Shown here: positions 60,495 to 64,000 of the stretch, piece by piece
How the letters are laid out: every line of letters begins with the position of its first letter
Numbering within the stretch: the first letter of the stretch is position 1
Assembly: GCF_947496995.1 (NCBI RefSeq)
Contig: NZ_CANMFD010000005.1
Coordinates: forward strand, 248,001-312,000
Length of the DNA: 64,000 bases
Source: an uncultured Roseibium sp.
GTDB taxonomy: Bacteria > Pseudomonadota > Alphaproteobacteria > Rhizobiales > Stappiaceae
Reading direction: 5' to 3'
Position numbers and translations under genes: made by a program
The notes under the pieces: model-generated
Told to the model about the DNA's origin: nothing
The model's input: only the letters and a program-made list of their open reading frames with translations
Database searches by the model: none

Positions 60495-61769
60495 ATGGTG
60501 TTTCGGCGCTTCATGAAGATGCGGGACGGCATCCGGCAAGGTCTGGAAAGTCTGCGCGGCAACTCGACCAGGCTAGCCTGTGCGCTGCTTGCCGCCGGTT
60601 TTCTTGCCTCCTGCCAGGCCGATGAATTCGGATACGGTCCCAAGGCGCAGCGTCCGGTCAGTGCGTCGATCAAGCGCAAGATGAGCGATCTCAACATGAG
60701 CGCCACTTCGCCGATCATGATCCGCATCTTCAAGGAAGAATCCGCGCTCGAGGTCTGGAAACAGACGCGCAGCGGAAAATACAAGCTTCTGGAAGAATTC
60801 GAGATCTGCAAGTGGTCCGGCGACCTTGGTCCGAAGTTCAAGGAAGGCGACCGTCAGGCGCCGGAAGGCTTCTACGAGATCACCCCGGCGCTGATGAACC
60901 CCAACTCCAGCTATCACCTGGCCTTCAATCTCGGCTACCCGAACGCCTATGACCGCTCGCACGGCCGTACAGGGTCGCACCTCATGGTGCATGGTGCCTG
61001 CTCGTCGCGCGGCTGTTACGCCATGACAGACGAACAGGTTCAGGATATCTACGCGCTGGCCCGTGACAGCTTCAAGGGCGGGCAGCGGTCCTTCCAGGTG
61101 CAGGCCTATCCCTTCCGCATGACCCCGGAAAACATGGCGCGCCACCGCAACAGCGAGCATCTGGAATTCTGGCAGATGCTGAAGACCGGTTACGACCATT
61201 TCGAAGTCACGCAGCAGCCGCCGGAGATCGCGGTCTGCGAACGGAAATACGTGTTCGACGCCACAACGCTGGTTCAGGGCGTGCCGTTCCGCGCCAGCGC
61301 GAAATGTCCGGACCTGAAGATCAGTCCGCGGATCGCCTCCGCCGTTTCGGCGAAGCAGCGCAAGGACAATGAGAAGTTCCAGATGCTTGCCGCGCGCTTC
61401 GATGCGCGCGAGGAACGCCAGAAACGCTGGGAAGAACGCTCCAACCGCATCGCCGAAGTTCTCGGCGGCGGGCAGGAGGACCAGGCAGCCGAAACCGCAG
61501 TTGCCGGGACCGATGCCGAAACGGGTGCGCAGCCTGTTGCCACCGATCAGCCGGTAGAGACCGCAGCTACGGAAGCCGTAAGTGCTCCGGAAGCGCAGAA
61601 GCGGCCGGGCGCCGCGGTTGAAACGGCCTTCGTGGCTGAGGAAAAACCGCGCGGCGGGTCTGTCGGCGGTTTCTTCAAGCGCTGGGTGCCGTTCGGTCCG
61701 AAGACCGCGGACGAAGGCGACGGCGTCGGGCCGATCGCCACGGAAGTGGTGCCTGCCGCGAAGCCTTAG
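60495..61769 (+). CDS. L,D-transpeptidase-family lipoprotein (YafK-like)
   Basis: 424 residues. A lipobox LLAAGFLASC gives a lipidated Cys40 and places the protein in the periplasm at a membrane. The YkuD-like catalytic region has GSHLMVHG (His166) and SSRGCYAMTD with catalytic Cys174, as in murein transpeptidases of the YafK/DpaA type that act on peptidoglycan or on its bond to lipoproteins. Residues ~165-180 are the active-site loop. The C-terminal ~150 residues are Ala/Glu/Pro-rich, with a GGSVGGFFKRW segment near the end, probably flexible. It stands alone, convergent with the mesaconyl-CoA hydratase gene. Confidence 0.85.
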   Translation: MVFRRFMKMRDGIRQGLESLRGNSTRLACALLAAGFLASCQADEFGYGPKAQRPVSASIKRKMSDLNMSATSPIMIRIFKEESALEVWKQTRSGKYKLLEEFEICKWSGDLGPKFKEGDRQAPEGFYEITPALMNPNSSYHLAFNLGYPNAYDRSHGRTGSHLMVHGACSSRGCYAMTDEQVQDIYALARDSFKGGQRSFQVQAYPFRMTPENMARHRNSEHLEFWQMLKTGYDHFEVTQQPPEIAVCERKYVFDATTLVQGVPFRASAKCPDLKISPRIASAVSAKQRKDNEKFQMLAARFDAREERQKRWEERSNRIAEVLGGGQEDQAAETAVAGTDAETGAQPVATDQPVETAATEAVSAPEAQKRPGAAVETAFVAEEKPRGGSVGGFFKRWVPFGPKTADEGDGVGPIATEVVPAAKP

Positions 61770-61784
61770 AGCCCCTTTCTGACC

Positions 61785-61831
61785 GATCAGCTTTCGGACG
61801 TTCTTTGATCTGAATTGAACGTCCGCTGATC
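61785..61831. terminator. Hairpin between convergent genes, possible two-way terminator
   Basis: CGGACGTTC (61795-61803) and GAACGTCCG (61817-61825) pair perfectly; outside them GATCAG (61785-61790) matches CTGATC (61826-61831) with a small bulge. It sits between two convergent genes, where a shared terminator is expected. No clear T-run on either side. Confidence 0.45.
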
Positions 61832-61844
61832 CGGATCGCGAAGG

Positions 61845-62897
61845 CTATTTCGGCATCAAGGCCCAATAATCGAAATCGAGAATGACGTTGTCCGCGTAGG
61901 CGCCATCCGGGTTCCTGCCGGGAAAGTCGTGGCACGGCCGGTTGCGGGTGGCGATCAGGCTCAGGCGCAGCGCGCCGACATCCGTGCGCCCGTCGATATC
62001 GGCCTTGTCGAGAACTTCGGACCAGGCATAGACGGTGTCGCCGGCTGCCAGCGGGGCGACGTGACGGCCGCCGTTGATGGCGGCGATGTGGAAGGCGTTC
62101 GCCAGTCCGTTGAAGGACAGCGCCCGGGCGATGGAAATGACGTGACCGCCATAGATCAGCCGGTGGCCGAAGCGGCTTGTCGCCTCCGTGTGCTGGTTGA
62201 AATGAACCTTGGCCGTGTTCTGGTACAGCCGGGTGGCCATCTGGTGCTCGGCTTCCTCCACGGTCATGCCGTCGACATGATCGATCTTCTCGCCGATTTC
62301 ATAATCATCGAAGCGGTACTGCGAGCCGGACAGGTCGTTGTCCCACCTGGCGCTGTCCAGCAGGGGCACGGCCATGCCGAGGGACTGCGGGTCGAGGGCG
62401 GCCGGAAGGTCCGGCACCACCGGTTCGGGCGCGGGGTTGGACGCAACGCGCTTGTTGACCATCACCCAGCGCACGTAATCCAGCACCTCCGTGCCCTTGT
62501 CCGTGTAGCCGGTGGAGCGCACGTAGACGACGCCGGTCCTGCCGTTGGAATTTTCCTTCTTGCCGATCACTTCCGAGACGGTGGAGAGCGTGTCTCCGGG
62601 AAACACCGGCGCAAGGAAACGCCCGCCCGCATAACCGAGATTGGCGACCGCGTTCAGGGAGATATCCGGAACGGTCTTGCCGAAGACGATATGGAAGGTC
62701 AGCAGGTCGTCGATGGGGGCATGGGCATAGCCGAGCCCCTTGGCAAAGGCATCGGAGGACTGCACGGCGAAGCGGGAGCCGTAGAGCGCCGTATAAAGCG
62801 CCTGGTCGCCGCTGGTGACTGTGCGCGGCGTCGCGTGCCGGATCACCTGCCCGATCTTGAAATCCTCGAAAAAATTGCCCTGATCGGTCTTGCTCAA
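61845..62897 (-). CDS. mch: Mesaconyl-CoA hydratase (beta-methylmalyl-CoA dehydratase), double MaoC/hot-dog protein
   Basis: 350 residues from a TTG at 62897. A perfect AGGAGG (62903-62908) lies five bases upstream of that TTG; a GTG at 62903 would overlap this site, so TTG is the better start, giving the family-like opening SKTDQGNFFEDF. Two hot-dog domains: N-terminal (ATPRTVTSGDQALYTALYGSRFAVQSS, SEVIGKKENSNGRTGVVYVRS) and C-terminal (HFNQHTEATSRFGHRLIYGGHVISIA). The enzyme reversibly adds water to mesaconyl-CoA in the ethylmalonyl-CoA pathway for acetyl-CoA assimilation. Length and opening fit; other MaoC-type dehydratases are the alternative. It is divergent from the TPR gene. Confidence 0.85.
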   Translation of the reverse strand: MSKTDQGNFFEDFKIGQVIRHATPRTVTSGDQALYTALYGSRFAVQSSDAFAKGLGYAHAPIDDLLTFHIVFGKTVPDISLNAVANLGYAGGRFLAPVFPGDTLSTVSEVIGKKENSNGRTGVVYVRSTGYTDKGTEVLDYVRWVMVNKRVASNPAPEPVVPDLPAALDPQSLGMAVPLLDSARWDNDLSGSQYRFDDYEIGEKIDHVDGMTVEEAEHQMATRLYQNTAKVHFNQHTEATSRFGHRLIYGGHVISIARALSFNGLANAFHIAAINGGRHVAPLAAGDTVYAWSEVLDKADIDGRTDVGALRLSLIATRNRPCHDFPGRNPDGAYADNVILDFDYWALMPK

Positions 62898-62902
62898 CGC
62901 CA

Positions 62903-62908
62903 CCTCCT
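62903..62908 (-). promoter_or_regulatory. mch: Ribosome binding site deciding the TTG start of mch
   Basis: A perfect AGGAGG on the minus strand, five bases before TTG at 62897. Upstream in-frame starts either overlap it or lack a site. Confidence 0.7.
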
Positions 62909-62987
62909 GCCTGTGATCCCACCGGCGCGCATTAAGCCTGCTGCGGCGCACAAGGGCAAGTTGAACGTTTTGCTGATAGAGGTGATT

Positions 62988-63006
62988 AGTATAAGCTATT
63001 TATACT
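62988..63006. promoter_or_regulatory. 7-bp inverted repeat in AT-rich divergent promoter region
   Basis: AGTATAA (62988-62994) and TTATACT (63000-63006) are exact complements around five bases, in the AT-rich space between the leftward mch gene and the rightward TPR gene. It could be an operator for either gene or part of a promoter. Confidence 0.35.
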
Positions 63007-63036
63007 TCTGATTGCGGGGGTATCAGAGATATTTCG

Positions 63037-64000
63037 ATGCAAAATGGATTTTTAGGATTTTTTGATTGTGCAAGTATTGGTTGGCATTGGGGCCATGGTG
63101 TCTGCACAGGCGTCGCCAATTTACCATTGCACGAACAAGTAGCATGGGTAGCAGGCCCTCCGCTTGTGTTGTTGGGCGGCATTTTTACAGTTTTAAAGCT
63201 TTTTCCAAAGTTAGTAGGAAGAGATCAGGAGGGGACACCCTCTCCCACGGTTGTCAACGTTAATGTGCCTGAGAAATCGTCACCGCTCTCCACTGACGGG
63301 CAGGTGCTCGACCATATGAAGGACTTGTCCTCAGAGGATTTCCGCCGGCTGTTCGCGGCGGCGCAGACGCTGCGCGGAGAAAGCGGTGATCAACAGGAAA
63401 AAGCGGCTGAGCGTGTGGAAGACGCAGTGGAGGCACTGGAGGAGGTCTCACCCGAGGATGCCACCGCGCAGACGATCACGGATGCAATAGCTGCCCTGAA
63501 ACAGGGACAACCGGCGCTTGCCGAAGGCATCTTCCGCCAGATCCAGGATGACCGTGCGCAAGAAGGCAAACAGGCTTTTTTTGAAGCTTCGGAAGCCGCC
63601 CGGCACCGGGCTGCCTTATTGTATCTGAATGACAAGGCCAAGGCCCTTGAAGCCCTTCAGGACGCCGTTCGCCTCTGGCCCGAAAACGAGGCTGCCCAGA
63701 TCGACCTCGGAGACGTCGCAGTGAGCGCGGGAAATCTGGTTATCGCCGGGGAGGCCTTTTCCCGTGCACATGATCTGGCGTCTGGCCGGCAGGATCACCG
63801 GGCGAAGATGGTTGCGGACAATTGTCTGGGCGATGTTCTAATTGCGCAAGGCAAGCTTGGAGAGGCGCTGACCCGTTTCGAGGCCGGTCTTGAGGTTGCC
63901 GAGCGACTTGCCGGGTCGGACGGCTCGAACAGCGAATGGCAGCGTGATCTATCTGTCAGCTATGACAGGATCGGCGATGTTCTGGTCGCGCAAGGCAAGC
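63037..64000 (+). CDS. Membrane-anchored TPR-repeat protein, 3'-truncated by window edge
   Basis: 321 codons visible, no stop before the window ends. The N-terminus is short and polar, then a hydrophobic helix (about residues 35-58, LVLLGGIFTVL core) and a Pro/Thr/Val linker. A charged helical segment (MKDLSSEDFRRLF, ~92-104) leads into tetratricopeptide-like repeats from ~155 (repeat-like GDVLIAQGKLGEALTRFEAGLEVAERLAG, then GDVLVAQGK again at the edge). The WQRDLSVSYDRIGDV run before the last unit is a pattern seen in long alphaproteobacterial TPR proteins. The ATG at 63037 has only a weak AGAGA site. The first ~70 codons use many A/T-ending codons, unlike the rest. Function unknown; TPRs mediate protein contacts. 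Confidence 0.75.
   Translation, partial: MQNGFLGFFDCASIGWHWGHGVCTGVANLPLHEQVAWVAGPPLVLLGGIFTVLKLFPKLVGRDQEGTPSPTVVNVNVPEKSSPLSTDGQVLDHMKDLSSEDFRRLFAAAQTLRGESGDQQEKAAERVEDAVEALEEVSPEDATAQTITDAIAALKQGQPALAEGIFRQIQDDRAQEGKQAFFEASEAARHRAALLYLNDKAKALEALQDAVRLWPENEAAQIDLGDVAVSAGNLVIAGEAFSRAHDLASGRQDHRAKMVADNCLGDVLIAQGKLGEALTRFEAGLEVAERLAGSDGSNSEWQRDLSVSYDRIGDVLVAQGK

Overview
The window looks like the chromosome of a GC-rich alphaproteobacterium of the Hyphomicrobiales, most like Roseibium/Labrenzia (Stappiaceae). That is an inference from gene families and order: xerD-aroK-aroB-CorC-type transporter, then bolA, dnaJ-like, cobS and cobT, then rpmB and accA, plus a mesaconyl-CoA hydratase of the ethylmalonyl-CoA pathway. 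No rRNA, tRNA, insertion sequence, CRISPR array or integrase island is visible.

Region 1 (1-28946, + strand) is most of a nonribosomal peptide synthetase (NRPS) cluster whose 5' part lies off the left edge. Three co-directional genes encode, in order: T-C-A-T-C-A-T-C-T-C-A-T-C | (C remnant)-A[methyltransferase]-T-E | C-A-T-C-A-T-C-A-T-E-TE. Specificity residues read by eye suggest Val-like, Gln, (no A domain), Gly, Tyr/Phe (made D, probably methylated), Gly, unknown, and Phe/Tyr-like (made D). Two oddities stand out. One A domain is interrupted by a methyltransferase that looks like a complete protein-arginine-methyltransferase-type enzyme. One module has C and T domains but no A domain.

Region 2 (29032-35064, - strand, convergent with the NRPS genes) looks like an export operon. 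In transcription order it holds a 75-residue membrane protein, an SPFH/prohibitin-family protein, two tandem ABC transporters of the cyclic-peptide exporter type (SyrD/PvdE-like) and an orphan TAXI-type substrate-binding protein. The two ABC proteins are the natural candidates for exporting the peptide.

Region 3 (35483-47126) is mixed metabolism: a ThuA/ThuB-like pair behind LacI-type operator-like palindromes, gamma-glutamyltransferase, a small cytochrome c, an endonuclease/exonuclease/phosphatase-fold protein, a YchJ-type protein, a flippase with a GNAT/FemAB-like partner, an acyl-CoA synthetase, and xerD preceded by an apparently frameshifted small membrane-protein gene.

Region 4 (47268-62897) is housekeeping: aroK-aroB-corC-like-TPM in tight order, bolA, a DnaJ-domain protein, cobS-cobT (cobaltochelatase), a phytase-like esterase protein, a queuosine-precursor transporter, rpmB, DUF3108, accA, an L,D-transpeptidase lipoprotein and mesaconyl-CoA hydratase. 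Its intergenic spaces hold several hairpins, two of which look like REP-type palindromes.

Region 5 (63037-end) begins a membrane-anchored TPR protein that runs off the right edge. Its first ~70 codons are strikingly AT-rich, unlike the rest of the gene and the window, so the right edge may be the start of an accessory region.
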